From NCBI RefSeq assembly GCF_016679925.1, contig NZ_JAEQBW010000004.1, positions 275,549 to 339,548 of the forward strand: a stretch of 64,000 nt of DNA, given 5' to 3'. The first letter of the stretch is position 1. Each line of letters opens with the position of its first letter. Under the pieces are notes generated by a model. That model saw only the letters and a program-made list of their open reading frames with translations. It was not told where the DNA came from and made no database searches. The position numbers were made by a program, and so were the translations under genes. This document shows, one piece after another, positions 56,439 through 64,000 of this stretch. Source of the stretch: Marivirga aurantiaca (GTDB lineage: Bacteria > Bacteroidota > Bacteroidia > Cytophagales > Cyclobacteriaceae).

Positions 56439-57131
56439 TCAACCATTCTCCTGTAGCATAGGCCTTAGAAATTTCCAAACGGTATTGGATACAATTTTAT
56501 GTCCTTCGGGAGTAGGGTGGATGCCATCCGGCAAGTTTAATTTTGCTACTCCCCCTACATCTTCTAAAAGAAATGGAATTAGTTCAACATTCTTTTCTTC
56601 TGCTACCCTCGGGAAAACGGCTTGAAACCTGCTTGCATAAGCAGATCCCATATTAGGAGGAATCATCATCCCTGCTAAAAGAATCTCTACATCAGGATGT
56701 ATAATTCTTACCTTATCAATAATTGCTTTCAGGTTTTTCTCTGTTTCTTCAGGATCGATGCCTCGCAACCCATCATTTCCTCCTAATTCCAAAACAAAAA
56801 TCTCTACAGGCTGTCTTTTTACCACCCATTCTACCCTTGAAAGACCACTTGCAGTAGTTTCTCCACTAACACCTGCATTGATTGCGAGATAATCCAATCC
56901 TAAAGAATCAATTTTTCTTTGGATTCTTCCTGTAAAAGCTTCTGAAGGGTCTACTCCATAACCGGCTGTAAGGCTATTGCCAAAGAAGATAATATTTTTT
57001 CTGTCCTCATTTGTGGTGATCTCCTGAATATTTGTGGTGTCTGCTCTGTTTTCAGATTCCTTTTGCTTAATTTCTGTATTGCAAGAGAACAGAAAGATTA
57101 TAAGTGATAGTGTTATTAATTTATTAATCAT
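56439..57131 (-). CDS. TesA-like SGNH/GDSL esterase lipoprotein
   Basis: About 230 residues from MINKLITLSLIIFLFSC, a clean lipoprotein signal; an ATG 30 bp upstream is possible. The catalytic blocks are FFGNSLTAGYGV (nucleophile Ser), GGNDGLRG (Asn) and LPDGIHPTPEGH (Asp-x-x-His). It resembles TesA/arylesterase-type multifunctional esterases. It is divergent from a YbbA/YbbP-like transporter, the same neighbourhood as E. coli tesA-ybbA-ybbP. Confidence 0.85.
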   Translation of the reverse strand: MINKLITLSLIIFLFSCNTEIKQKESENRADTTNIQEITTNEDRKNIIFFGNSLTAGYGVDPSEAFTGRIQRKIDSLGLDYLAINAGVSGETTASGLSRVEWVVKRQPVEIFVLELGGNDGLRGIDPEETEKNLKAIIDKVRIIHPDVEILLAGMMIPPNMGSAYASRFQAVFPRVAEEKNVELIPFLLEDVGGVAKLNLPDGIHPTPEGHKIVSNTVWKFLRPMLQENG

Positions 57132-57349
57132 AATTGATGGTTTTGACATTATTGCCTTCATTTAGGGAAATGATACTTAATTTTTAAAAATAAACAATAT
57201 TTGAATCTCAAGTAGAAGATTTTGAGCAGATAGATTTAAAAAATGTACTCAAATATTCTCCTAATTTTACCTTTCAAATAAAAATATAAACTGTTTCTAC
57301 ATGAAATCGTTCGGTAAATGTATTCAATTATGCAATTAGATAAAATTCA

Positions 57350-58054
57350 ATGAGTTCAATCCTTTTAGTAAATCATGTAAGCAAAACCTACCAAAGTGGT
57401 TCAAAATCGCTTACAGTACTTAATGATATCAATTTTGAAATAAAGCCTGGCAGTTCTGTGGCCATAGTAGGTCCTTCAGGAAGTGGAAAAACCACTTTAT
57501 TAGGCTTATGTGCCGGTTTGGATGGAGCAAGTTCCGGGAATATTATCTTGAACGGAAAATCTCTTGATCAATTAAGCGAAGATGAACGGGCTGCGATCAG
57601 AAATCAGCATGTAGGGTTTATTTTTCAAAGTTTTAATTTGCTTCCAACTCTTACTGCCCTGGAAAATGTGATGGTACCTTTAGAATTATTGGGTAAAAAG
57701 AATGTGAAGCCACAAGCTCTGGAATTACTGGAGAAAGTGGGTTTGGGAGATAGAATTCATCATTATCCCGCACAGCTTTCCGGTGGAGAGCAACAAAGGG
57801 TGTCTATCGCACGTGCTTTTGCCAATCAGCCCAAGATCCTTTTCGCAGATGAACCAACAGGTAATTTGGATGAAGAAACAGGAGCGGTCATAGAAAACCT
57901 GATATTTAACTTGAATAAAGAATCCGGCACTACACTGGTTATGGTTACCCATGATGGAGAACTGGCCCAGCGTACTAACCGCATTTTAAAGCTAAAAGGT
58001 GGAAAACTGGCTGATGACAGCCAGCAAAATTCAAATATTTCCAATTCTCATTAA
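57350..58054 (+). CDS. ABC-transporter ATPase (YbbA/LolD type)
   Basis: A 234-residue ATPase with Walker A GPSGSGKTT, signature LSGGEQQR, Walker B ILFADEPTGNLD and H-loop VTHDGEL. It belongs to the MacB/LolD/YbbA group and energises the permease whose gene starts 18 bp downstream. Confidence 0.92.
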   Translation: MSSILLVNHVSKTYQSGSKSLTVLNDINFEIKPGSSVAIVGPSGSGKTTLLGLCAGLDGASSGNIILNGKSLDQLSEDERAAIRNQHVGFIFQSFNLLPTLTALENVMVPLELLGKKNVKPQALELLEKVGLGDRIHHYPAQLSGGEQQRVSIARAFANQPKILFADEPTGNLDEETGAVIENLIFNLNKESGTTLVMVTHDGELAQRTNRILKLKGGKLADDSQQNSNISNSH

Positions 58055-58072
58055 TCCGCTAAAGAAAATCAG

Positions 58073-60601
58073 ATGCAAAACATTTCTTGGCTATTGAAAA
58101 TGGCCTGGCGTGACAGCCGGAAAAACCGCTCCCGTTTATTTTTATTCATGAGCAGTATTGTGCTGGGGATTGCTGCTCTGGTAGCTATCAATTCTTTTGG
58201 GGATAACCTTACCACGCAAATTAATTCCGAAGCTAAGGAATTGTTGGGTGCCGATGTGGAAATAGAAAGCCGTAATCCTATTCCTGATTCATTAAGGCAG
58301 TTTTTGAGCGAACTAAATATAGAGCAATCCGAAGAGTTGAGCTTTGCCAGCATGGTATATTTCCCCAATACAGGAGGTACGCGCCTGGTAAATATCCGGG
58401 CTGTGGAGGGGGATTATCCTTTTTACGGGCAAATAGTAACTACTCCAAAACAGGCAGCAGAAGAATTCTATCTACAGAATAATGCTTTGGTAGATCAATC
58501 TTTGATGTTACAATTCAATGCTAAAACAGGAGACTCTGTTAAAGTGGGTGATTTAAGCTTTTTAATTGCCGGAGAAGTAAATAAAACCCCTGGTCAATCA
58601 GCTATTACCACTACGGTGGCCCCGCCAGTATTTATTCCTTTATCTCAATTGGAAAGTACGGGGCTTTTGCAGACAGGTAGCCGGATTAACTATAAATTAT
58701 ATATTAAATTTCCTGAGGGAGTAAATTATACTACTTTTTTCAAAGAAAAATTGGAGCCACGACTTGAAAAAGAGGAGGTACGTTACGATGATGTGGAGGA
58801 AAGGAAGGAAGAATTGGGAGATGCTTATTCTGATCTGACCGGTTTTCTTAATCTGACGGCCTTTATTGCTTTATTATTAGGATGCATGGGTGTAGCAAGT
58901 TCCGTGCAGGTATATGTAAAAGAAAAAGTGCAGTCTGTAGCCATTTTACGTTGCCTCGGGGCTTCTTCCTCGCAGGGAGTATGGATTTATTTAATTCAAA
59001 TCTTTTTCATGGGACTGATTGGTTCGCTGATTGGAGCTGCATTAGGAACTGTCATCCAATATTATTTGCCGCAGTTATTTAAGGACTTTCTTCCATTTGA
59101 AATAGAACTATTCATCAGTGGATTTGCCATTTTGCAAGGTGTTGTCATAGGTGTAATCACATCTGTATTGTTTGCTTTATTTCCACTGCTTCAGATCAGG
59201 AAAATATCCCCCTTAAAAGTACTTCGCGCTTCCTTTGAACCTGAGCAGAAAGACAGAATGAAGTATTTTGTTTTCTTTTTGGTAGTGTTATTCATTTTTG
59301 GTTTTTCCTTTTCGCAATTAAGGGATTGGCAGAATGCCCTGGTGTTTACTATTGGGCTTATTTTGTCTGCTTTGATATTATTCGGAGTTGGTAAATTAAT
59401 TATTTGGTTAGTCAGAAGATATTTTCCTACAGGAAGTTCTTTTGTGGTAAGACAGGGCTTAGCTAATTTATACCGCCCAAATAATCAGACATTAATATTA
59501 GTTATTACCATTGGAATAGGTACTGCCTTAATTACTACTTTATTGCTCAGCCAGGATTTGCTTTTAAATAAAGTAAAGATGAGCAGTAGCGCTAATCAAC
59601 CCAATATGGTGCTTTTTGATATCCAGGAGCATCAGGTAAATGAATTGACTGAAATGACAATAGCAGATAGCTTACCGGTGATACAGCAGGTGCCTATTGT
59701 CACAATGCGCTTGGCTTCTTTGAAAGGTCGATCAGTTGATGAACTTAAAAATGACACGACCACTAATATAAAGAATTGGGTGCTTAACCGAGAGTACAGA
59801 GTGACCTATCGGGATGAATTAATTGAATCGGAAACCCTGATTGAGGGAGAATTTCAAGGGGAAGTACAAAACTCTAATGATAGCATCTTTGTCTCTCTGG
59901 ATAAAGGTTTGTCAGAGGACATGAAAGTTGATATAGGCGATCCTATTACTTTTAATGTGCAGGGAGCAATGATTAAAACTTATGTGGGCAGTATTAGAGA
60001 AATTGACTGGCAAAGGGTGCAGACAAATTTCCTGGTGCTATTTCCCGAGGGAGTGTTGGAAGAGGCTCCTAAGTTCCATGTGCTGCTCACACGTTATGAA
60101 GACGTGAACCAATCAGCGGCATATCAGCAAAAAATAGTCAAAAAATTCCCCAATATCTCCATTATTGATTTGGATTTGATTCTGAAAACACTGGATGAAG
60201 TGCTGGGGAAAATTTCTTTCATCATTCAGTTTATGGCATTTTTCAGTATCATTACAGGAATTATTGTATTGATTGGTTCGGTGAGTATTAGTAAATTCCA
60301 GAGAATTCAGGAAGCTGTGCTTTTACGTACTATCGGGGCGAGTAAAAAGCAGATTATCAGAATTAACCTGATGGAATATTTCTTCCTAGGAAGTATTGCT
60401 TCACTAACGGGTATTTTTATAGCACTATTGGCCACCTGGGCCTTGGCTTATTTTAGCTTTGAAACTGCTTTTGTACCTAATTTTGGCGGAGCATTGGTCG
60501 CATACATTGCTATTACAGGCTTAACTGTTCTGATTGGCCTGATGAATAGCAGATCAGTAGTGAACAAACCACCTTTGGAAATTTTGAGGAAAGAGGTTTG
60601 A
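58073..60601 (+). CDS. ABC-transporter permease (YbbP-like, FtsX family)
   Basis: An 842-residue protein with about ten transmembrane helices in two FtsX repeats (around 250-380 and 700-830) joined by large periplasmic domains. This double-FtsX layout is that of YbbP, the partner of YbbA. The pair may extract lipids or lipoproteins, perhaps with the nearby esterase. A cluster of palindromes follows. Confidence 0.88.
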   Translation: MQNISWLLKMAWRDSRKNRSRLFLFMSSIVLGIAALVAINSFGDNLTTQINSEAKELLGADVEIESRNPIPDSLRQFLSELNIEQSEELSFASMVYFPNTGGTRLVNIRAVEGDYPFYGQIVTTPKQAAEEFYLQNNALVDQSLMLQFNAKTGDSVKVGDLSFLIAGEVNKTPGQSAITTTVAPPVFIPLSQLESTGLLQTGSRINYKLYIKFPEGVNYTTFFKEKLEPRLEKEEVRYDDVEERKEELGDAYSDLTGFLNLTAFIALLLGCMGVASSVQVYVKEKVQSVAILRCLGASSSQGVWIYLIQIFFMGLIGSLIGAALGTVIQYYLPQLFKDFLPFEIELFISGFAILQGVVIGVITSVLFALFPLLQIRKISPLKVLRASFEPEQKDRMKYFVFFLVVLFIFGFSFSQLRDWQNALVFTIGLILSALILFGVGKLIIWLVRRYFPTGSSFVVRQGLANLYRPNNQTLILVITIGIGTALITTLLLSQDLLLNKVKMSSSANQPNMVLFDIQEHQVNELTEMTIADSLPVIQQVPIVTMRLASLKGRSVDELKNDTTTNIKNWVLNREYRVTYRDELIESETLIEGEFQGEVQNSNDSIFVSLDKGLSEDMKVDIGDPITFNVQGAMIKTYVGSIREIDWQRVQTNFLVLFPEGVLEEAPKFHVLLTRYEDVNQSAAYQQKIVKKFPNISIIDLDLILKTLDEVLGKISFIIQFMAFFSIITGIIVLIGSVSISKFQRIQEAVLLRTIGASKKQIIRINLMEYFFLGSIASLTGIFIALLATWALAYFSFETAFVPNFGGALVAYIAITGLTVLIGLMNSRSVVNKPPLEILRKEV

Positions 60602-61206
60602 TTTGCTTGCCCCACTGGTGATTGCGAGCATTCTATTCCGTGTCAACGGAATAAATGAGAAGCAATCTGTCGGCATGAAACTGCTAGTATTTTCTTCCGG
60701 GTTCTGTGTCTCACAGAACACTGCTAATTTTTCTTATATAATTAAGATCTGTGAGTCACAGACCTAGGGATAAAAAATGGAACGATACGAATCGAAGGAT
60801 GTAATATGAAAATGTACGTCATCGTGAACTTAATTCAGATCAACCAGTCTTTTTATTTAACTCATCCCGGCACACCTACTGTGTGCCACCCTTCTCTTTT
60901 TTTGAAGAGAAGGGAATATTAGAGTAATCACTATTAAATTGATAATAATTGAGCCTATATTGATTTGTTGAAGACAAATCGGGAGTGAATTAAAGTAAGC
61001 GGCTTAGCAACTAGCCAACAGAGTTAGTTATATAGTAGACAAAAAGTACGTTCTCTTCCGGCATGAGGAAAAACGTAATAATTCACAAATATTCAGTTTT
61101 ACGCATACCCAATTTATAATTGACAGAAGTCTAAAAAAATGTTATTCGAAACAATTCTTTTAAAGAAATATGGGAAATGGTGAATTACGAGTGTCTAAAT
61201 GGAAAA
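60602..61206. repeat. Gene-free stretch with five short palindromes
   Basis: No supported gene. Palindromes: TATTCCG/CGGAATA at 60634-60653; GTTCTGTG/CACAGAAC at 60701-60719; TCTGTG/CACAGA at 60748-60762; GGCACAC/GTGTGCC at 60869-60887; and CCCTTCTCTT/AAGAGAAGGG at 60889-60914. The second and third are similar and both are preceded by CTGCTA..TTTTCTT-like sequence, so they look like tandem REP copies. One of the first hairpins could also act as the terminator of the permease gene. Confidence 0.5.
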
Positions 61207-61656
61207 TCACTCAACCCTTAATATCTCCTCACTTTTCCCCAACCACACAATCTTTTCACCTTCTTTCTTGCCTATCAATAATTGGCCAATTGGAGAAGCA
61301 GGGGAAATAGCCAAAAAGTTACCTGCCTGATGCGTTACCTTCCCCATAGAGGTTGATAGAAAGTAAATAGCCTTGTGGCTGCTAACTATGCTCCCTAATT
61401 GAACTTCTGTATCTTTTTTGGTAGTTTTAATTTGCGATAAAGCATTTTCCTGCTTTTCAATTTCAGCAAACTGTGCTAAAAGTTTATTCTTCTCCTGATT
61501 GATCATTTCCCTGCTTGTTTCATATTTATCGCCTGCAGAACTTTTGGTTTCCGAGTTAAGTGACAATTGCAGTTTATCCAGCTCATCATTGAGTTGTTGT
61601 CTTTTATCCTTTAGGATATTTAGGCAGGTGGTGATATATTCTTCTTTTCTATTCAT
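61207..61656 (-). CDS. GreA/GreB-family-like protein
   Basis: A 149-residue protein: an N-terminal coiled coil (about 10-85, with KYETSREMINQEKNKL) and a C-terminal FKBP-like beta domain (VQLGSIVSSHKAIYFLS ... ASPIGQLLIGKKEGEKIVW). This is the GreA/GreB layout seen in shortened Bacteroidota proteins, which may bind the RNA polymerase secondary channel. The acidic tip that cleaves backtracked RNA is not obvious, so its role could be inhibitory. Confidence 0.7.
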   Translation of the reverse strand: MNRKEEYITTCLNILKDKRQQLNDELDKLQLSLNSETKSSAGDKYETSREMINQEKNKLLAQFAEIEKQENALSQIKTTKKDTEVQLGSIVSSHKAIYFLSTSMGKVTHQAGNFLAISPASPIGQLLIGKKEGEKIVWLGKSEEILRVE

Positions 61657-61675
61657 AAATCAGTTATACTAATTG

Positions 61676-61782
61676 AATGTCGTTTAGTTAAGCATTAAAC
61701 TAAAACCTCAACCTTGCATCCTTCTCTCCCGATGCGGGACAAGCTAAAGGGAGAAGGAAGTTTGTCTTAACTAAACGACATT
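61676..61782. repeat. MITE-like inverted-repeat element
   Basis: AATGTCGTTTAGTTAAG at 61676-61692 is repeated exactly in inverse at 61766-61782, giving 17-bp perfect terminal repeats 107 bp apart end to end. Further inside, CTTCTCtCCC and GGGAGAAG form a second hairpin. No protein is encoded. It looks like a small non-autonomous element or a long cruciform. Confidence 0.6.
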
Positions 61783-61877
61783 GTATAATAATTATAAATT
61801 CTTGCTAAAGTTATCCAAACTAAAATTAAAGATTGTATCAATTACCTACATTAGCTTTTATACTTACATTAATTCAC

Positions 61878-61885
61878 TAATTTTG
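61878..61885 (+). promoter_or_regulatory. -7 box for the nucleotide-sugar dehydrogenase operon
   Basis: TAATTTTG matches TAnnTTTG and ends 20 nt before the ATG at 61906. The -33 position holds only a weak TTTT. Confidence 0.55.
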
Positions 61886-61905
61886 CGTTGCAATAGATAT
61901 TATGT

Positions 61906-63156
61906 ATGAAAAAAATAGCAGTAATAGGCCTGGGTTATGTAGGCTTACCATTAGCAGTCGAATTTGGTAAAAACAGAAAAGTTATAGGCTTTGATATTAA
62001 TGAAAAGCGTATCAAAGAACTTTCTGAGGGTTATGACAGAACACTTGAAGTAGATGAAGAGGAGCTAAAAGGAGCTAATCATTTAACTTTTAGTTCAGCT
62101 TTAGATGAATTACAAGAAGCTCATATATATATTATAACAGTTCCTACTCCGGTGAACGAGTATAAGCAACCTGACTTGACTCCTTTAAAAATGGCTTCAG
62201 CTACTGTTGGTAAAACCTTGAAAAAAGGAGATATCGTAATTTACGAGTCTACCGTTTATCCGGGTTGTACAGAAGATGATTGTGTTCCTATATTGGAGAA
62301 AGAAAGCGGATTAAAATTTAATAAAGATTTTTTCTGTGGTTATTCCCCGGAAAGAATTAATCCCGGAGATAAGCAACATCGCTTACCTACCATTAAAAAA
62401 GTAACTTCGGGAAGTACTGCTGAAATTGCAGAGGAGGTAGATCAGTTATATAAAACCATTATTACTGCGGGGACTTATAAGGCAGCTTCCATTAAAGTGG
62501 CTGAAGCCGCCAAAGTAATTGAAAATTCACAGCGTGATTTGAACATTGCTTTTGTGAATGAACTTGCATTGATTTTTGATAAAATGGGAATAGATACTGC
62601 TGATGTTTTAGAAGCAGCGGGTACTAAATGGAATTTCTTACCGTTTAAGCCTGGTTTGGTAGGCGGACATTGTATAGGTGTTGATCCTTATTATTTAACC
62701 CATAAAGCAGAAGCATTAGGTTATCATCCGCAGGTGATATTGGCCGGAAGACGCATAAATGATAATATGGGAGCTTACGTGGCTAGTTGTGTAGTGAAGT
62801 TAATGGCACAAAAAGGCTCTGTGATTAAAGGGAGCAAAGCTTTGGTATTGGGAATCACTTTTAAAGAAAATTGCCCTGATATTCGTAATAGCAAAGTGAT
62901 TGATGTTATCAACGAGTTGGAATCATATGGGATAGAAGTAGATACTTTTGATCCACAAGCTGATAAAGAAGAAGTAAAACATGAGTATAATATTGATTTA
63001 ATAGAGAAACCTATTAATGATTATCATGCTATTGTTTTGGCTGTGTCACATGAGGAATTTAAAGGATTTGATTTAAAAGCTCACACTAATGGAACAGGTG
63101 TAGTATATGATATTAAAGGATTTTTTGATAAAAATATAGTAGATAAGAGGTTGTAG
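61906..63156 (+). CDS. UDP-N-acetylhexosamine 6-dehydrogenase (WbpO/TviB type)
   Basis: A 416-residue nucleotide-sugar dehydrogenase. The N-terminal Rossmann motif is [20 protein letters not shown], the active-site Cys is in [16 protein letters not shown], and the [12 protein letters not shown] segment is typical of enzymes oxidising UDP-GlcNAc or UDP-GalNAc to the uronic acid, distinct from UDP-glucose dehydrogenase. Its product feeds capsule or O-antigen. The next gene starts directly after its stop codon. Confidence 0.88.
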   Translation: MKKIAVIGLGYVGLPLAVEFGKNRKVIGFDINEKRIKELSEGYDRTLEVDEEELKGANHLTFSSALDELQEAHIYIITVPTPVNEYKQPDLTPLKMASATVGKTLKKGDIVIYESTVYPGCTEDDCVPILEKESGLKFNKDFFCGYSPERINPGDKQHRLPTIKKVTSGSTAEIAEEVDQLYKTIITAGTYKAASIKVAEAAKVIENSQRDLNIAFVNELALIFDKMGIDTADVLEAAGTKWNFLPFKPGLVGGHCIGVDPYYLTHKAEALGYHPQVILAGRRINDNMGAYVASCVVKLMAQKGSVIKGSKALVLGITFKENCPDIRNSKVIDVINELESYGIEVDTFDPQADKEEVKHEYNIDLIEKPINDYHAIVLAVSHEEFKGFDLKAHTNGTGVVYDIKGFFDKNIVDKRL

Positions 63157-64000
63157 ATGAAAATAGCAGTAGTAGGAACAGGATATGTAGGCTTAGTAAC
63201 AGGGACTTGTTTTGCAGAAACAGGGAACCATGTGATTTGTGTTGATATAGATGCCACGAAAGTGAACAAATTACAAAATGGAGTGATTACCATTTACGAG
63301 CCCGGTCTGGAAGTATTGTTTGAGAGAAATATCCGCCAGAAGCGTTTGAGCTTTACCACCAATCTAAAAGACGGCATAAAGGATGCAGACGTCATCTTCC
63401 TTGCACTTCCCACCCCTCCCGGAGAAGACGGTTCAGCTGACTTGAAATACATATTGAAAGTAGCAGATGATTTGGGGAGCCTGTTGGAAAACTATGCAGT
63501 AATAGTAGACAAGAGCACGGTTCCGGTAGGTACCTCTGAAAAAGTAAGCAAAGCGATAGCTAAAAATGCTAAAATAGATTTTGATGTGGTTTCCAACCCT
63601 GAATTTTTAAGAGAAGGTGTTGCTGTGGATGATTTCATGAAGCCAGACAGAGTGGTGATAGGTACTGAATCCGAAAGGGCCAAGAAAATAATGAACACCT
63701 TATATGCTCCCCTGGTAAGACAAGGAAACCCGGTAATTTTCATGGATGAGAAATCTGCTGAATTGACCAAATATGCAGCCAATTCATTTCTTGCTACAAA
63801 AATCACTTTCATGAATGAGATAGCCAATCTTTGCGAAAGATTGGGAGCCAACGTGGATATGGTAAGAAAGGGGATTGGTACAGATACACGTATAGGTAAA
63901 AGGTTTTTATTTGCCGGTATTGGTTACGGAGGAAGTTGCTTTCCCAAAGATGTACAAGCTTTAGCTAAATCATCGAGGGATGTAAATTATGATTTCAAAA
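63157..64000 (+). CDS. UDP-glucose 6-dehydrogenase, cut by window edge
   Basis: The ATG at 63157 directly follows the preceding TAG. The visible 281 codons encode MKIAVVGTGYVGLVTGTCFA (Rossmann), FLALPTPPGEDGSADL, VDKSTVPVGT, NPEFLREGVAVDDFMKPDRV and the catalytic GGSCFPKD. This is the Ugd/TuaD class that makes UDP-glucuronate. The C-terminal about 150 residues lie beyond the window. Together with the upstream gene it starts a surface-polysaccharide locus. Confidence 0.92.
   Translation, partial: MKIAVVGTGYVGLVTGTCFAETGNHVICVDIDATKVNKLQNGVITIYEPGLEVLFERNIRQKRLSFTTNLKDGIKDADVIFLALPTPPGEDGSADLKYILKVADDLGSLLENYAVIVDKSTVPVGTSEKVSKAIAKNAKIDFDVVSNPEFLREGVAVDDFMKPDRVVIGTESERAKKIMNTLYAPLVRQGNPVIFMDEKSAELTKYAANSFLATKITFMNEIANLCERLGANVDMVRKGIGTDTRIGKRFLFAGIGYGGSCFPKDVQALAKSSRDVNYDFK

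Noticed and set aside
1..64000. CRISPR array or guide-directed Tn7 (CAST)
   Set aside because: No regularly spaced direct repeats and no cas genes were seen inside or next to the Tn7-like element; target choice is best explained by TniQ.

Overview
The window looks like chromosome of a Bacteroidota bacterium, probably of the Cytophagales type. Supporting signs are a SusC/SusD outer-membrane pair, a type IX secretion C-terminal tail on a secreted nuclease, TAnnTTTG-type -7 promoter boxes, the near absence of Shine-Dalgarno sequences, many lipoproteins and TonB-dependent receptors, and a DISM 7TM histidine kinase. No rRNA, tRNA or CRISPR array was seen.

Layout. 1-8468: tail of an M61 peptidase, a susC/susD pair, a 7TM-DISM histidine kinase and a small secreted protein. 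8645-31372: the comM (yifB, Mg-chelatase-like) gene, split by a 21,184-bp Tn7-like transposon at 9332-30515. The transposon has a perfect 5-bp target duplication (CCTCC), matching terminal repeats, and tnsA-tnsB-tnsC-tniQ at the end facing the comM 5' part. Removing the element and one target copy restores an open 512-codon comM, so the insertion is precise and probably recent. 31362-44586: housekeeping genes (gmhA upstream of comM, an MsbA-type exporter, a Wzi-like outer-membrane protein, rpmE2, a GlmU-like protein, rpiB, rbfA, a LolC/E-type permease, a SNF2 helicase). 44587-45283: a patch of REP-like palindromes with a broken RAYT transposase. 45284-60601: radA, a DUF2179 protein, a PLP enzyme, rlmB, a methyltransferase, an aminotransferase, a TonB-dependent receptor, and a tesA-like/ybbA-like/ybbP-like group. 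60602-61206 and 61676-61782: palindrome clusters and a MITE-like hairpin. 61207-64000: a GreA-like protein and two tandem nucleotide-sugar dehydrogenases that begin a surface-polysaccharide locus.

The most interesting part is the transposon cargo. At 17993-23449 three leftward genes follow a divergent promoter and an XRE controller-like regulator: a 66-aa protein, a 1076-aa SF2 helicase whose C-terminus carries a PD-(D/E)XK nuclease signature, and a 609-aa protein that starts in an ATGA overlap with the helicase stop. The 609-aa protein belongs to no family I recognise; its C-terminal half is weakly reminiscent of MID-PIWI. I regard this as a candidate undescribed defence module. Other cargo includes a KAP-type membrane NTPase beside a wrecked serine-resolvase gene, an HNH nuclease cluster, a secreted endonuclease I with a sorting tail, a 5'-nucleotidase, and a TnsE-like protein with an 84-aa partner. 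The transposition genes probably move the element into comM by TniQ recognition of the comM 5' side, and the cargo may protect or serve the host while its transformation helicase gene is inactivated.
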